Source of the DNA: Micromonospora fulviviridis
Lineage (GTDB): Bacteria > Actinomycetota > Actinomycetes > Mycobacteriales > Micromonosporaceae
Length of the DNA stretch: 64,000 nucleotides
Reading direction: 5' to 3'
Assembly (NCBI RefSeq): GCF_014648395.1
Contig: NZ_BMRA01000005.1
Coordinates: 91,586 to 155,585 of the forward strand
Both the position numbers and the translations under genes were made by a program. A model generated the notes under the pieces. That model was not told where the DNA came from, did not search any database, and was given only the letters and a program-made list of their open reading frames with translations. Below are positions 39,517 through 48,827 of this stretch, one piece after another (within the stretch, counting starts at the first letter, position 1; each line of letters begins with the position of its first letter).

Positions 39517-40572
39517 TCAGCCGAGATCGCGCAGCGGGGTGTGGGCCGGCTCGACGCGTTCGTGCGGCGGCGCCGGCAGCGGCGGGGTGCCGTCGCCGAA
39601 CGGGCGGCCGCCGAGCTGCTCGCGGCCGTGCGGGGTGAGCCAGTTCGCCAGGTCCGGGCCGAGCGGCACGACCCCGGTCGGGTTGATGTCCCGGTGCACC
39701 TCGTAGTAGTGCCGCTTGATGTGGTCGAAGTCGACGGTGTCGCCGAAGCCCGGGGTCTGGAACAGGTCCCGGGCGTACGCCCAGAGCACCGGCATCTCGG
39801 CGAGCTTCTGCCGGTTGCACTTGAAGTGGCCGTGGTAGACCGGGTCGAAGCGGACCAGCGTGGTGAACAGCCGGACGTCCGCCTCGGTGATCGTGTCGCC
39901 GACCAGGTAGCGCTGCCCGGCCAGCCGCTCGGTCAACCAGTCCAGCCGGTCGAAGAGCCGGTGGTACGCCCGCTCGTACGCCTCCTGGCTGCCGGCGAAG
40001 CCGCACCGGTAGACGCCGTTGTTCACGTCCGCGAAGACCACCGCGTTGACCTCGTCGATCTCGTCGCGCAGCCGCTCCGGGTAGAGCTGCGGCGCGCCCG
40101 GCCGGTGGTGCGCGGTCCACTCCGTCGACAGGTCCAGGCTCATCTGCGCGTAGTCGTTGGTGACCACCTGCCCGGTCGGCACGTCCACGATCGCCGGCAC
40201 CGTGATGCCGCGCTCGTAGCCGGGGAAGCGCCGGAAGTAGGCGTCGGCCAGCCGCTCGATGCCGAGCACCGGGTCCCGGCCGCCCGGGTCGAGGTCGAAG
40301 GTCCAGCTCCGCTTGTCGTGGGTGGGCCCGGCCACCGCCATCGAGATGGCGTCCTCCAGCCCGAGCAGCCGCCGGACGATGATCAGCCGGTTCGCCCACG
40401 GGCAGGCCCGGCTGACCGCCAGCCGGTACCGGCCCGCCTCCACCGGCCAGCCGCTCGCCCCGTCGGCGGTGATCCGGGTGGCGATGTAGCGCTGGTCCCG
40501 GGTGAACTCGCCGCCCGGCTCGACGTACTTGCCGCCGGTCCGGTCGAGGATCTCGTCGCTGTTGCCGCCCAC
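39517..40572 (-). CDS. Glutathionyl-hydroquinone reductase / ECM4-like GST family protein
   Basis: A 351-residue protein of the Xi-class GST family (YqjG/ECM4). The N-terminal thioredoxin-like domain has the catalytic motif SRACPWANR, the middle has WTFDLDPGGRDPVLGIERLAD, and the C-terminal helical domain contains NNGVYRCGFAGSQEAYE and VRFDPVYHGHFKCN. Known members reduce glutathionyl-hydroquinones. Actinomycetes use mycothiol instead of glutathione, so the natural thiol partner is uncertain. The GTG at 40572 has GGGAGG ahead. Its place inside a quinone oxidoreductase locus is suggestive but not proof of a link. Confidence 0.88.
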   Translation of the reverse strand: MGGNSDEILDRTGGKYVEPGGEFTRDQRYIATRITADGASGWPVEAGRYRLAVSRACPWANRLIIVRRLLGLEDAISMAVAGPTHDKRSWTFDLDPGGRDPVLGIERLADAYFRRFPGYERGITVPAIVDVPTGQVVTNDYAQMSLDLSTEWTAHHRPGAPQLYPERLRDEIDEVNAVVFADVNNGVYRCGFAGSQEAYERAYHRLFDRLDWLTERLAGQRYLVGDTITEADVRLFTTLVRFDPVYHGHFKCNRQKLAEMPVLWAYARDLFQTPGFGDTVDFDHIKRHYYEVHRDINPTGVVPLGPDLANWLTPHGREQLGGRPFGDGTPPLPAPPHERVEPAHTPLRDLG

Positions 40573-40655
40573 GCCGCCTCCCGAGGATGTCTCGTTCCGG
40601 TCCCATCATGGTCGTTCGGGCCGCTCCTGGCAGGCCGAGCGGGAAGGGCGGCGGC

Positions 40656-40667
40656 TAGGCTGCCGCC
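40656..40667 (+). promoter_or_regulatory. Leaderless -10 element of the SnoaL-like gene
   Basis: TAGGCT at 40656-40661 lies 6 nt before the GTG at 40668. Confidence 0.65.
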
Positions 40668-41090
40668 GTGACCGATGTGGAGGCGGCGGCCCGACGCTTC
40701 ATCGCGGACGTGTGGAACGCCGGCCGCGAGGAGAGCGCGTACGACCTGATCGCCGAGGACTGCCCGGGGCTGGGCGGGACCGGCCCGGAGGCCACCCTGG
40801 CCTGGCACCGGGACCGGCGGGCGTCCTTCCCCGACCTGCGCTACAAGGTCGTCGAGCTGGTGGCCGCCGGCGACCGGGTGGCCGTGCACTGGCGGGCCGC
40901 CGGCACCCAGGCCGGGCAGTTCGGCCCGGTGCCGCCGACCGGCCGGGTGGTCAGCTACTCCGGGGCGAGCTTCCTCCGCTTCGACGAGACCGGCCGGATC
41001 GTCGACGTGTGGAGCGTCAACGAGCTGTTCCAGGTGCTCCAGCAGCTCGGCGTCGAGATGCTCCCGCCGCTGCCGGCCACCGGGGCCTGA
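40668..41090 (+). CDS. SnoaL-like / ester-cyclase-type small protein
   Basis: A 140-residue NTF2-like fold protein. WNAGREESAYDLIAEDCPG, HRDRRASFPDLRYKVVELVAAGDRVAVHWRA (span of about residues 45-77) and DETGRIVDVWSVNELFQVLQQLG follow the SnoaL-like polyketide-cyclase/ester-cyclase pattern. Such proteins bind small hydrophobic molecules and may be enzymes or not. It is monocistronic with its own leaderless promoter, between nuoH and nuoI. No link to respiration can be read from the sequence. Confidence 0.82.
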   Translation: MTDVEAAARRFIADVWNAGREESAYDLIAEDCPGLGGTGPEATLAWHRDRRASFPDLRYKVVELVAAGDRVAVHWRAAGTQAGQFGPVPPTGRVVSYSGASFLRFDETGRIVDVWSVNELFQVLQQLGVEMLPPLPATGA

Positions 41091-41168
41091 CCCGACCGGC
41101 GGCCCGTCGGCGGGCGATCCGCCGGGTGGTGGTCGCGCGCGCCGGGGGCACAGGGCAGGATGGGCGGC

Positions 41169-41759
41169 ATGAGTGAGCGCAGCGGGGTGCCCGGCGAGGG
41201 GCTGGTGAAGGGCCTGGCGGTCACGCTGAAGACGATGACCCGCCGCTCGACCACGCAGCAGTACCCGGACGTGGCCCCCGAGCTGCCGCCCCGCTCCCGC
41301 GGCGTGATCGCGCTGCTGGAGGAGAACTGCACGGTCTGCATGCTCTGCGCCCGCGAGTGCCCGGACTGGTGCATCTACATCGACTCCCACAAGGAGGAGG
41401 TGGCGGTCCCCGGCGCCGCCCGTCCCCGCCAGCGCAACGTGCTCGACAAGTTCGACATCGACTTCTCGCTCTGCATGTACTGCGGCATCTGCATCGAGGT
41501 CTGCCCGTTCGACGCGCTCTACTGGACTCCCGAGTTCGAGTACGCCGAGTACGACATCAAGGACCTGCTGCACGACAAGGACCACCTGGGCGAGTGGATG
41601 GTCACCGTCCCGCCGCCGCCGGCCCACGACCCGCACGGCGATCCCTCGAAGGAGGAGACCACCGCCGCCCGCAAGGCCGCGGCCCCCGCCGCGCGTCCGG
41701 CCCCGACCCGGGTACGCCCCGAGCCCGGCGCCGAGCAGGGCGGAGGCGCGCCGTCATGA
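41169..41759 (+). CDS. nuoI: NADH-quinone oxidoreductase subunit I (two 4Fe-4S ferredoxin)
   Basis: A 196-residue NuoI with two CxxCxxCxxxCP-type clusters: [15 protein letters not shown] and [16 protein letters not shown], which carry N6a and N6b. It passes electrons from the dehydrogenase arm to NuoB. The start is taken at ATG 41169, 7 nt after CAGGAT (41156-41161); an in-frame ATG at 41160 adds three residues. The last 50 residues are an Ala/Pro/Arg-rich tail. The stop overlaps the nuoJ ATG, starting a coupled run nuoI-J-K-L-M, with nuoN after a short spacer. Confidence 0.93.
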   Translation: MSERSGVPGEGLVKGLAVTLKTMTRRSTTQQYPDVAPELPPRSRGVIALLEENCTVCMLCARECPDWCIYIDSHKEEVAVPGAARPRQRNVLDKFDIDFSLCMYCGICIEVCPFDALYWTPEFEYAEYDIKDLLHDKDHLGEWMVTVPPPPAHDPHGDPSKEETTAARKAAAPAARPAPTRVRPEPGAEQGGGAPS

Positions 41760-42361
41760 CGGGTGCGGACGTGCTGCTGCTGGCCCTCGGCGCGGTGGCG
41801 GTGGGCGCCGGCGCGCTGGTGGTGGCCACCCGGCACCTGGTCCGGGCCGGCCTCTGGCTGGTGGTCTGCCTGGGCGCGCTGGCCGGTGACTACCTGGTGC
41901 TCGGCGCCGAGCTGGTGGCCTGGGTGCAGGTGCTCATCTACGTCGGCGCGGTCGTGGTGCTGCTGCTGTTCGCGGTGATGCTCACCCGGGCCCCGATCGG
42001 CCCCTCCGACGACCTCGACCGGCCCGGCTGGCCGGCCGCGCTCATCGGCGCCGGCAGCGGGCTGGGCCTGGCCGTGCTGCTCGTCGACGCGTTCCGCTGG
42101 TCCCGGGTCGCGCTGCCGGCCACGGGCACCGCCGAGCGCCTCGGCGAGCAGGTGTTCCGCTCCTGGGTGCTGCCCTTCGAGGTGCTCTCGGTGCTGCTGC
42201 TCGCCGCGCTGGTCGGCGCGATCGTGCTCTCCCGCCCCGACATCGGCCGCCCCGGCGCGACCCCGGCTGCCGCCCCGGCCCGCCCCGGCCGCCCGGCCGG
42301 CCCGGTCGAGCCGGCCCGCCCGGTGGTGGCTGCGGCCGGCGACGAGGGCGGGCGCGCGTGA
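41756..42361 (+). CDS. nuoJ: NADH-quinone oxidoreductase subunit J
   Basis: A 201-residue membrane subunit with five hydrophobic helices and the NuoJ landmark [20 protein letters not shown], which forms the pi-bulged third helix. GGAGG precedes the ATG at 41756. A Pro/Ala/Arg-rich tail of about 35 residues ends the protein. It overlaps nuoI (ATGA) and nuoK (GTGA). Confidence 0.93.
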   Translation: MTGADVLLLALGAVAVGAGALVVATRHLVRAGLWLVVCLGALAGDYLVLGAELVAWVQVLIYVGAVVVLLLFAVMLTRAPIGPSDDLDRPGWPAALIGAGSGLGLAVLLVDAFRWSRVALPATGTAERLGEQVFRSWVLPFEVLSVLLLAALVGAIVLSRPDIGRPGATPAAAPARPGRPAGPVEPARPVVAAAGDEGGRA

Positions 42362-42714
42362 GACCGGTCATCCCGTACGTCACCGCCGCGCTGCTGTTCG
42401 GCCTCGGCGTCTACGGCGTGCTGCGCCGCCGCAACGCCGTCCTCGTGCTCATGGCCGTCGAGCTGATGCTCAACGCCGTCAACCTGATCCTGGTCACCGC
42501 CGACACCACGGTCCGCGCCGCGCTGCCGCACTCCGGCCAGGTCTTCGCGCTCTTCGTGATCGTGCTCGCCGCCGCCGAGATCGGCGTCGGGCTGGCCATC
42601 GTGCTCCAGCTCTACCGGCTGCGGGCCAGCGTCACGGTGGACGACGTGCCGCTCGCCGAGGCGCCCGCCCCGGCCACCGGGGCCGCCGCCGACGGGGGCG
42701 AGGGGGAGAAGTGA
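42358..42714 (+). CDS. nuoK: NADH-quinone oxidoreductase subunit K
   Basis: A 118-residue three-helix subunit. The essential glutamate lies in [17 protein letters not shown] and a second acidic site in [19 protein letters not shown]. The usual length is about 100; the extra 18 residues are an Ala/Gly/Glu tail. GTG start overlaps the nuoJ stop and the stop overlaps the nuoL GTG. Confidence 0.94.
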   Translation: MRPVIPYVTAALLFGLGVYGVLRRRNAVLVLMAVELMLNAVNLILVTADTTVRAALPHSGQVFALFVIVLAAAEIGVGLAIVLQLYRLRASVTVDDVPLAEAPAPATGAAADGGEGEK

Positions 42715-44636
42715 CCGGACTGCTCGCGGTGGCGCTGCCCGGCGTACCCCTGGTGGCCGGCCTGCTCGGGCTGCTGCTGCCGCCCTCGCCGCGCGGGGCG
42801 ACCACGGGGGAGGGCCCGGCGCGGCGGGCGGCCATCGCGCTCGGCGTGGCCGGCGCGGCGCTCGCGCTGCTGGCGGCGCTGGGTCTGCTGCTCCGGGTGG
42901 ACGCGCCCGTCGAGGCCGCCACCGACTGGGTCGACCTGGGCGGGCTCCGGGTCACCCTCGGCTGGCGGCTGGACGGGGTGGCCGTGCTGGTCGCCGTGGC
43001 GGTCGCCGCGGTGGCCCTGGCCGTGCAGGTCTACTCGATCGGCTACCTGCGGCGCGGCCCGCACGACGACGTCGAGGTGGACCACCGCTACCCGCCCTAC
43101 GCGGCCCAGATCAGCCTGTTCACGGCCGCCATGCTGACCGTGGTGGTCTCCGGCGACCTGATCCTGCTGCTGGTCGGCTGGGAGGTGATGGGCATCTGCT
43201 CCTACCTGCTCATCGCCCACGACCGGCGGCTGCCCGAGGCGCCGGCCGCCGCCGTGAAGGCGTTCCTGGTCACCCGGGTGGGTGACGTCGGCTTCCTGCT
43301 CGGCATCGCGCTGCTCGGCGTCGGCGCGGGCAGCTTCCGGATCGCCGACGTGCTGGCCCACGACTACTCCTCCGGCACGCTCACGGCGGCCTGCCTGCTG
43401 CTGCTCGCCGGGGTCGCCGGCAAGAGCGCGCAGTTCCCGCTGCACAGCTGGCTGCCGGACGCCATGGCCGGCCCCACGCCGATCTCGGCGCTGATCCACG
43501 CGGCCACGATGGTCGCCGCCGGGGTCTACGCGGTGGCCCGGCTCTTCCCGCTCTTCGCGCAGGCCCCGGCCGCCCTCGCCGTGCTCGGGGTGATGGCGGC
43601 GGTGACCCTGCTGCTCGGCGCGTTCGCGGCCACCGCACAGGACGACATCAAGCGGGTGCTGGCCTGGTCGACGGTCTCCCAGATCGGCTACATGACCGGC
43701 GCGCTCGCGGTCGGCGCCCCCGCTGCGGCCCTGTTCCACCTGCTCGCCCACGCGGCGTTCAAGGCGCTGCTGTTCCTTGCGGCCGGCGTGGTGATCCACG
43801 CCGTCGGCACCACCCTGATGTCCCGGATGGGCGGCCTGCGCACCGCCATGCCGGTGACCTTCTGGTGCATGCTGATCGGCCTCGGGGCGCTGGCCGGGGT
43901 GCCGCCGCTGTCCGGCTTCTGGAGCAAGGACGGGGTGCTCGCCGCCGCGCAGGCCGCCGCGCTGGACGGCGCCGGCCCGGCCCCGGCCTGGGTGGGCTGG
44001 CTGGTGTGGCTGGCCGGGCTGCTCGGCGTCGCGGTCACCGCCTGGTACGCGACCCGCCTGCTGCTGCGGACCTTCCTCGGCACGACCCGGATCCCGCTGG
44101 CGCACCCGCACGACCCGCCGGCCGTGCTGCGCTGGCCGGTGCTGCTGCTCGCGGTGCCCGCCGCGCTGCTCGGCCTGGCCGCCTTCGCCCCGTGGTTCGC
44201 CGACCGGCTGCGGGTGCCGGCCGACGCTTCCGGTGAGGCCGTCGAGCTGGTCCACCTCGCCCCGAACCTGGTCCTGCCGTTCCTGCTGCTGCTCGCCGGC
44301 GCCGGCGTGGCCTGGGCCGGCTGGCGCCGCGACCCGGCTGCCGACCCGGCGCGCTTCCTGGGTCCGCTGCGGCCGGTCTTCGCCCGGGCGTTCCGGCTCG
44401 ACGACGTCCAGCACGCCCTCGTCGTACGCCCGACGACCGCCCTGGCCCGCGTCGTGCGGACCGGTGACGAGCTGGGGGTGGACGGCCTCGTGGAGGGCAG
44501 CGGCCGGGCCGCGGTCGAGCTGGGCGGCGGGCTGGCCGCGCTGCACCGGGCCGCGCTGCCCCGCGCGGCGGCCGGGGTGCTGGCCGGCGCGCTGCTCATC
44601 GGCCTCGCGGTCGCCCTGATCGGAGTGGCCTCATGA
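42711..44636 (+). CDS. nuoL: NADH-quinone oxidoreductase subunit L (proton channel)
   Basis: A 641-residue antiporter-like subunit of about 16 helices including the long lateral helix region at the end. Key proton-path residues are present: the Glu in [15 protein letters not shown], the Lys in [17 protein letters not shown] and the Lys in [36 protein letters not shown] is a family-typical loop. It should pump protons if the complex is assembled. GTG start with GGGGGAG upstream, coupled to nuoK and nuoM. Confidence 0.95.
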   Translation: MTGLLAVALPGVPLVAGLLGLLLPPSPRGATTGEGPARRAAIALGVAGAALALLAALGLLLRVDAPVEAATDWVDLGGLRVTLGWRLDGVAVLVAVAVAAVALAVQVYSIGYLRRGPHDDVEVDHRYPPYAAQISLFTAAMLTVVVSGDLILLLVGWEVMGICSYLLIAHDRRLPEAPAAAVKAFLVTRVGDVGFLLGIALLGVGAGSFRIADVLAHDYSSGTLTAACLLLLAGVAGKSAQFPLHSWLPDAMAGPTPISALIHAATMVAAGVYAVARLFPLFAQAPAALAVLGVMAAVTLLLGAFAATAQDDIKRVLAWSTVSQIGYMTGALAVGAPAAALFHLLAHAAFKALLFLAAGVVIHAVGTTLMSRMGGLRTAMPVTFWCMLIGLGALAGVPPLSGFWSKDGVLAAAQAAALDGAGPAPAWVGWLVWLAGLLGVAVTAWYATRLLLRTFLGTTRIPLAHPHDPPAVLRWPVLLLAVPAALLGLAAFAPWFADRLRVPADASGEAVELVHLAPNLVLPFLLLLAGAGVAWAGWRRDPAADPARFLGPLRPVFARAFRLDDVQHALVVRPTTALARVVRTGDELGVDGLVEGSGRAAVELGGGLAALHRAALPRAAAGVLAGALLIGLAVALIGVAS

Positions 44637-46141
44637 CGTTCGGGCAGTTCCTGCTGGTCGCGGTCCTCGCGGTGCCCGCGCTGGGCGCGGTCGCGGCCGC
44701 CGCTCTCCCCGGTGACCGGTCCGGCCGGCTGGTCGGCACGGCCGCCGCCGCGCTGACCCTGCTCGCCACCCTGCCGCTGGTCGGCGGCGACCACGGCTGG
44801 TTCGGTTACGGCCCCCGGCCGGCCGTGCAGCCCTGGCACCAGCTCGACGTGTCCTGGGTGCCCGGCCTCGACCTGCGCTTCCACCTCGGGGTGGACGGCA
44901 TCTCCTGGCCGCTGGTGGTGCTCACCGCGCTGCTCACCCTGCTCTGCTGCGGCTACACGCTCTGGCGGGTGCCCTCCGGTGGCGGCAGCGGGCGGGCGCT
45001 GGTGGCGCTGCTGCTGGTGGTCGAGGTGGGCATCCTGGGCACCTTCCTCGCCCTCGACCTGGTGCTGTTCTTCCTGTTCTTCGAGGTCGTCCTGCTCCCC
45101 ATGTACGCGATCATCGCCGGCTGGGGTGGCGACGACCGACGCCGGGCGGCCCGCAAGTTCGCCCTCTACACGCTGTTCGGCTCGGTGCTGCTGCTGGTCG
45201 GCGTCTACGTGGTGGTCGCCGCCGCGGGCACCGCCGACCTCGTGACGCTGACCGGCGGCGCCGGGCTGTCCCGGGGCACCCAACTGGCCGCGTTCACCCT
45301 GCTGGCGCTGGCGTTCGCCGTGAAGAGCCCGCTCTGGCCGCTGCACTCCTGGCTGCCCGACGCGCACACCCAGGCCCCCACCGTGGGCAGCGTGATCCTG
45401 GCCGGGGTGCTGCTCAAGATGGGCACGTACGGGCTCATCCGGGTGGCCGTCGGCGTCGCCCCGGAGGGCGCCCGCTGGGCCGCGCCGGTGCTCGGGGTGC
45501 TCGCCGTCGCGGCGATCCTGGTCGGTGGCCTGGTCTGCCTGGCACAGGACGAGCTGAAGCGGCTGATCGCGTACTCCAGCGTGGGGCACATGGGCTTCGT
45601 GCTGCTCGGGGTCGCCACGCTCACCGCCACCGGCCTCCAGGCCGCGCTCATCGGCAACATCGCGCACGGCGTCATCACCGGGCTGCTGTTCTTCCTGGCC
45701 GGGGCCGTCAAGGACCGCACCGGCACCGGGTCGCTCGCCGAGCTGTCCGGGCTGCGGGAGACCGCGCCCCGGCTGGCCGGGCTGCTCGGCTTCGCGGCGG
45801 TCGCCTCGCTGGGGCTGCCCGGGCTGGCCGGCTTCTGGGGCGAGGCGTTCGCCGTGGTGGCCGCCGTCCGGCGGGGCGGCGGGTTGTGGACCACCCTGGC
45901 AGTGCTGGCCGCGGTGGGCGGGGCGCTGGCCGCCGCGTACTTCCTGCGGTTGCTCCGCCGGATCACCCACGGGCGGCCCAGCCCGGCGGTGGCCCCGCTC
46001 GCGCCCGGCCTGGCCGGGGCGGAGCTGACCGCGTGGGCGCCGCTGGTGCTGCTCGCCCTCGCCGTCGGCCTCGCCCCCGCACTGGTCCTGTCCTACGCCT
46101 CCGGCCCGGTCGGCGCCCTGCTGGGAGTGGTCACCAAGTGA
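44633..46141 (+). CDS. nuoM: NADH-quinone oxidoreductase subunit M (proton channel)
   Basis: A 502-residue antiporter-like subunit with 14 helices. FHLGVDGISWPLVVLT, the Glu in LFFLFFEVVLLPMYAII and the Lys in [19 protein letters not shown] are conserved, as is QDELKRLIAYSSVGHMGFV. The ATG overlaps the nuoL stop. The stop TGA is itself part of the repeat element 46138-46187, which fills the gap to nuoN. Confidence 0.95.
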   Translation: MTFGQFLLVAVLAVPALGAVAAAALPGDRSGRLVGTAAAALTLLATLPLVGGDHGWFGYGPRPAVQPWHQLDVSWVPGLDLRFHLGVDGISWPLVVLTALLTLLCCGYTLWRVPSGGGSGRALVALLLVVEVGILGTFLALDLVLFFLFFEVVLLPMYAIIAGWGGDDRRRAARKFALYTLFGSVLLLVGVYVVVAAAGTADLVTLTGGAGLSRGTQLAAFTLLALAFAVKSPLWPLHSWLPDAHTQAPTVGSVILAGVLLKMGTYGLIRVAVGVAPEGARWAAPVLGVLAVAAILVGGLVCLAQDELKRLIAYSSVGHMGFVLLGVATLTATGLQAALIGNIAHGVITGLLFFLAGAVKDRTGTGSLAELSGLRETAPRLAGLLGFAAVASLGLPGLAGFWGEAFAVVAAVRRGGGLWTTLAVLAAVGGALAAAYFLRLLRRITHGRPSPAVAPLAPGLAGAELTAWAPLVLLALAVGLAPALVLSYASGPVGALLGVVTK

Positions 46142-46187
46142 GCGCGAGGAGTGCAGCGGAGCGGAGCCCCGCAGTCGCGAACGAAGG
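46138..46187 (+). repeat. Dispersed junction element, copy 2
   Basis: A 50-bp copy of the element at 1076-1127, with identical 16-bp left and 24-bp right ends. Here its GTGAGCG provides the nuoM stop codon (TGA) and its GAAGG right end lies 9 bp before the nuoN ATG, so it forms nearly the whole intergenic region. Confidence 0.85.
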
Positions 46188-46196
46188 CGGGCACAG

Positions 46197-47663
46197 ATGA
46201 GCCTGGTGCAGAGCGTGGACAACGTGGCGCTGCTGCCGGCCTACCTGGCCGCCGGCACGGCCGTGCTGGTGCTCCTGGTCGACCTGCTGGCGGCCCGGGC
46301 CGCCGCCACGGTGGCCGTGGCCGCCCTCGGCGCGGCGGGCACCGCGCTCGGCGCGGCACTGGTCGGTGCGGCCGGCGAGCGCCGCACCTTCTGCGTCGGG
46401 GCGGACTGCTCCTGGCTCTGGACCGGGCGGGCCGCGCTGGTCGCGGTGGTCATCGCGCTGCTCACCCTCGGCGTGCTGGCGCTCTCCGGTCCGCTGCTGC
46501 GCGCCGGCCGGGTGCCGGTCGGCGAATACTGCTTCCTGCTGGCCTGCGCGATGACCGGCGGCGTGGTGCTCGGCGCGGCCGGCGACCTGATCACCCTGGT
46601 CGTGGCGCTGGAGACGCTCACCCTGCCGCTGTACGTGCTGGTCGGGCTGCGCCGGGGCAGCCTGGCCGGGGCCGAGGCGGCGGTGACGTTCTTCGTGGTC
46701 AGCGTGGTGGCCACCACGGTCACCCTGCTGGGCGCGGCGCTGCTCTACGCGGTGACCGGCAGCCTGCACCTCGACCGGCTCGGCGCGGCCTTCGCCGCCG
46801 ACGGGGAGGGCCTGCTCGACCTGCCGCTGAGCACGGTCGCCGTGGCGCTGGTGGTGGCCGGGCTGGCCTTCAAGGTCGCCGCGGTGCCGTTCCACGCCTG
46901 GGCGCCGGCCACCTACGACGGCGCGCCGCTGCCGGTGGCCGCGTACCTCTCGACGGCCTCGAAGCTGGGCGGCGTGGTGGCGCTGCTCGCCGTGGTGCAG
47001 CGGGCGCTGCCGGCCGCCGTGACGGGCCCGGTGCTGGCCCTGCTCGCGGTGCTCACCATGACCGTGGGCAACCTGGTGGCGCTGCGCCAGCGGCGGACGG
47101 TCCGGCTGCTCGCCTGGTCCTCGGTGGCCCAGGCCGGCTACATCCTCGCCCCGCTGGGCGCGCTCGCGCTGGCCGGCGGCCGCACCGCCGACGCCCGCGC
47201 CGGGGCGTACGCCGCGGCCGTCGCGTACACCGTCTTCTTCGTGCTGCTGGAACTGGCCGCGTTCGCCGCGGTGGTGGCGCTACGGCCGGCGGACGGTGAC
47301 GGCGGCACCCTGGCCGACCTGCGTGGCGCGGCCCGCCGGCACCCGTGGGTGGGTGGCGCGTTCGCGCTGGCCCTGATCGGGCTGGCCGGCCTGCCGCCCG
47401 GCCTGGCCGGACTGTTCGCCAAGGTGACCGTGGTCCGCGCGCTGCTGGCCGGGCACGCCGGCTGGCTGGCCCTCGTGGTGGCGCTGAACGCGGTGGTCGG
47501 CCTGGCCTACTACCTGCGCCTGGCCGCCACCCTCTACGCCGCCCCCGGCGGGGTGGCGGTTCGCCCGGCCCGGACCGTGGTGGTCGCGCTCGGGGTCGCC
47601 ACCGCGCTGGCCGTGGTGCTCGGTTTCGCCCCGCAACTGGTGCTCGACGTGGCGGCCCGCTGA
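46197..47663 (+). CDS. nuoN: NADH-quinone oxidoreductase subunit N (proton channel)
   Basis: A 488-residue antiporter-like subunit with 14 helices. The Glu in LVVALETLTLPLYVLVGL and the Lys in GLAFKVAAVPFHAWAPATYD are kept, with TASKLGGVVAL and LAWSSVAQAGYIL matching the family. The ribosome-binding site is GAAGG from the repeat element. It is the last gene of the locus. All three proton-pumping subunits are therefore intact while nuoA and nuoD-G are missing. Confidence 0.95.
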   Translation: MSLVQSVDNVALLPAYLAAGTAVLVLLVDLLAARAAATVAVAALGAAGTALGAALVGAAGERRTFCVGADCSWLWTGRAALVAVVIALLTLGVLALSGPLLRAGRVPVGEYCFLLACAMTGGVVLGAAGDLITLVVALETLTLPLYVLVGLRRGSLAGAEAAVTFFVVSVVATTVTLLGAALLYAVTGSLHLDRLGAAFAADGEGLLDLPLSTVAVALVVAGLAFKVAAVPFHAWAPATYDGAPLPVAAYLSTASKLGGVVALLAVVQRALPAAVTGPVLALLAVLTMTVGNLVALRQRRTVRLLAWSSVAQAGYILAPLGALALAGGRTADARAGAYAAAVAYTVFFVLLELAAFAAVVALRPADGDGGTLADLRGAARRHPWVGGAFALALIGLAGLPPGLAGLFAKVTVVRALLAGHAGWLALVVALNAVVGLAYYLRLAATLYAAPGGVAVRPARTVVVALGVATALAVVLGFAPQLVLDVAAR

Positions 47664-47811
47664 CCGGTTCGTCCCCCGGTGCCGTCCTGGCCCAGCCCGC
47701 TCACAGGAATCCCCAGCCAACTTTCAGCCATGAGCAGGATGGTTGGCGGGTACCGGTGTTGTTGAACCGGTCAGCGGGCCCCGCGCGGGCGCGCGCACCG
47801 AAGGAGCGATC
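47664..47811. other. Upstream region of htpX with dyads
   Basis: The 148-bp spacer holds GCCAAC (47716-47721) and its complement GTTGGC (47742-47747) 20 bp apart, and the palindrome ACCGGT twice (47752-47757 and 47766-47771), 8 bp between. These could be regulator sites; no canonical -10 is clear. Confidence 0.4.
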
Positions 47812-48690
47812 GTGCATCACAACCGTCTCAAGACCGCAGCCCTGCTCGGCCTGTTGACCTCGCTGATCCTCGCGGTCGGCTACTGGTTCGGCGGTAGCGG
47901 CGGTCTCGTCTTCGCCGTCGTCGTCTCGTTGGTGATGAACGGCGTGACCTACTTCTTCTCCGACAAGCTCGCGTTGCGCTCGATGCGGGCGCAACCGGTC
48001 AGCGAGGCACAGTTCCCCGAGCTGTACCGGATGGTCCGTGAGCTCTCCACCCAGGCGGGCAAGCCGATGCCCCGGCTCTACGTGAGCCCGACGGCGCAGC
48101 CCAACGCGTTCGCCACCGGGCGTAACCCGGAGCACGCTGCGGTCTGCGTCACCCAGGGGATCGTCGAGATCCTCGACTACCGGGAGCTGCGGGGCGTGAT
48201 CGGACACGAGCTGTCCCACGTCTACAACCGGGACATTCTGATCTCCAGCGTGGCGGCGGGCCTGGCCGGCATCATCACCGCGCTGGCGAACATCGCCTGG
48301 TTCATCCCGCTGGGCTCCTCCGACGACGAGGACGCCCCGAACCCGGCGGTGCTGCTGCTCACCCTGATCCTCGGCCCGATCGCGGCCACCCTGATCCAGC
48401 TGGCGATCAGCCGGAGCCGGGAGTTCCAGGCCGACCAGTCCGGCGCCGAGCTGAGCAGGGACCCCCTGGCCCTGGCCAGCGCCCTGCGCAAGATCCACGC
48501 CGGTACGCTGGCCCGCCCGCTGCCGCCGCAGGGCCAGCTCACCAGCACCGCGCACCTGATGATCGACAACCCGTTCAAGCGGGGCGGCGGCATCGCCGCG
48601 ATGTTCGCCACCCACCCGCCCATGGAGCAGCGGGTGGCCCGGCTGGAGCAGCTGGCCCGCAGCTCCGGGCCGGTGCAGTTCCAGCGCTGA
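47812..48690 (+). CDS. htpX: Membrane zinc metalloprotease HtpX
   Basis: A 292-residue M48B peptidase. Two N-terminal helices (about 8-50) precede the catalytic domain; the zinc motif HELSH is at 132-136 and the third ligand lies in [11 protein letters not shown], with two further hydrophobic stretches between. HtpX degrades misfolded membrane proteins in the cytoplasmic membrane and is usually stress-induced. GTG start with AAGGAG five bases ahead. A strong terminator follows. Confidence 0.95.
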   Translation: MHHNRLKTAALLGLLTSLILAVGYWFGGSGGLVFAVVVSLVMNGVTYFFSDKLALRSMRAQPVSEAQFPELYRMVRELSTQAGKPMPRLYVSPTAQPNAFATGRNPEHAAVCVTQGIVEILDYRELRGVIGHELSHVYNRDILISSVAAGLAGIITALANIAWFIPLGSSDDEDAPNPAVLLLTLILGPIAATLIQLAISRSREFQADQSGAELSRDPLALASALRKIHAGTLARPLPPQGQLTSTAHLMIDNPFKRGGGIAAMFATHPPMEQRVARLEQLARSSGPVQFQR

Positions 48691-48704
48691 CCCGCACCGA
48701 CCAC

Positions 48705-48736
48705 CTCCGCCCGCGTCCGTCCGGACGCGGGCGGAG
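48705..48736 (+). terminator. htpX terminator
   Basis: A perfect 14-bp stem (48705-48718 with 48723-48736) closing a GTCC loop 14 bases after the htpX stop. Confidence 0.9.
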
Positions 48737-48827
48737 TGGTGTGTCCGGGCACAAACCGTTTCCCCCGGATTCACCCCGGAGTTAGGGTCGAAACGTCTCC
48801 CACCCGTTACACCCCTGGAGGTCGGCC

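Noticed and set aside
43688..46222. 844-codon open frame on the minus strand
   Set aside because: Antisense to nuoL and nuoM, both of which have full family motifs. Composition is shadow-like.
34640..47663. Ordinary 14-subunit complex I operon
   Set aside because: nuoA, nuoD, nuoE, nuoF and nuoG are absent, and the remaining genes are interrupted by unrelated genes.
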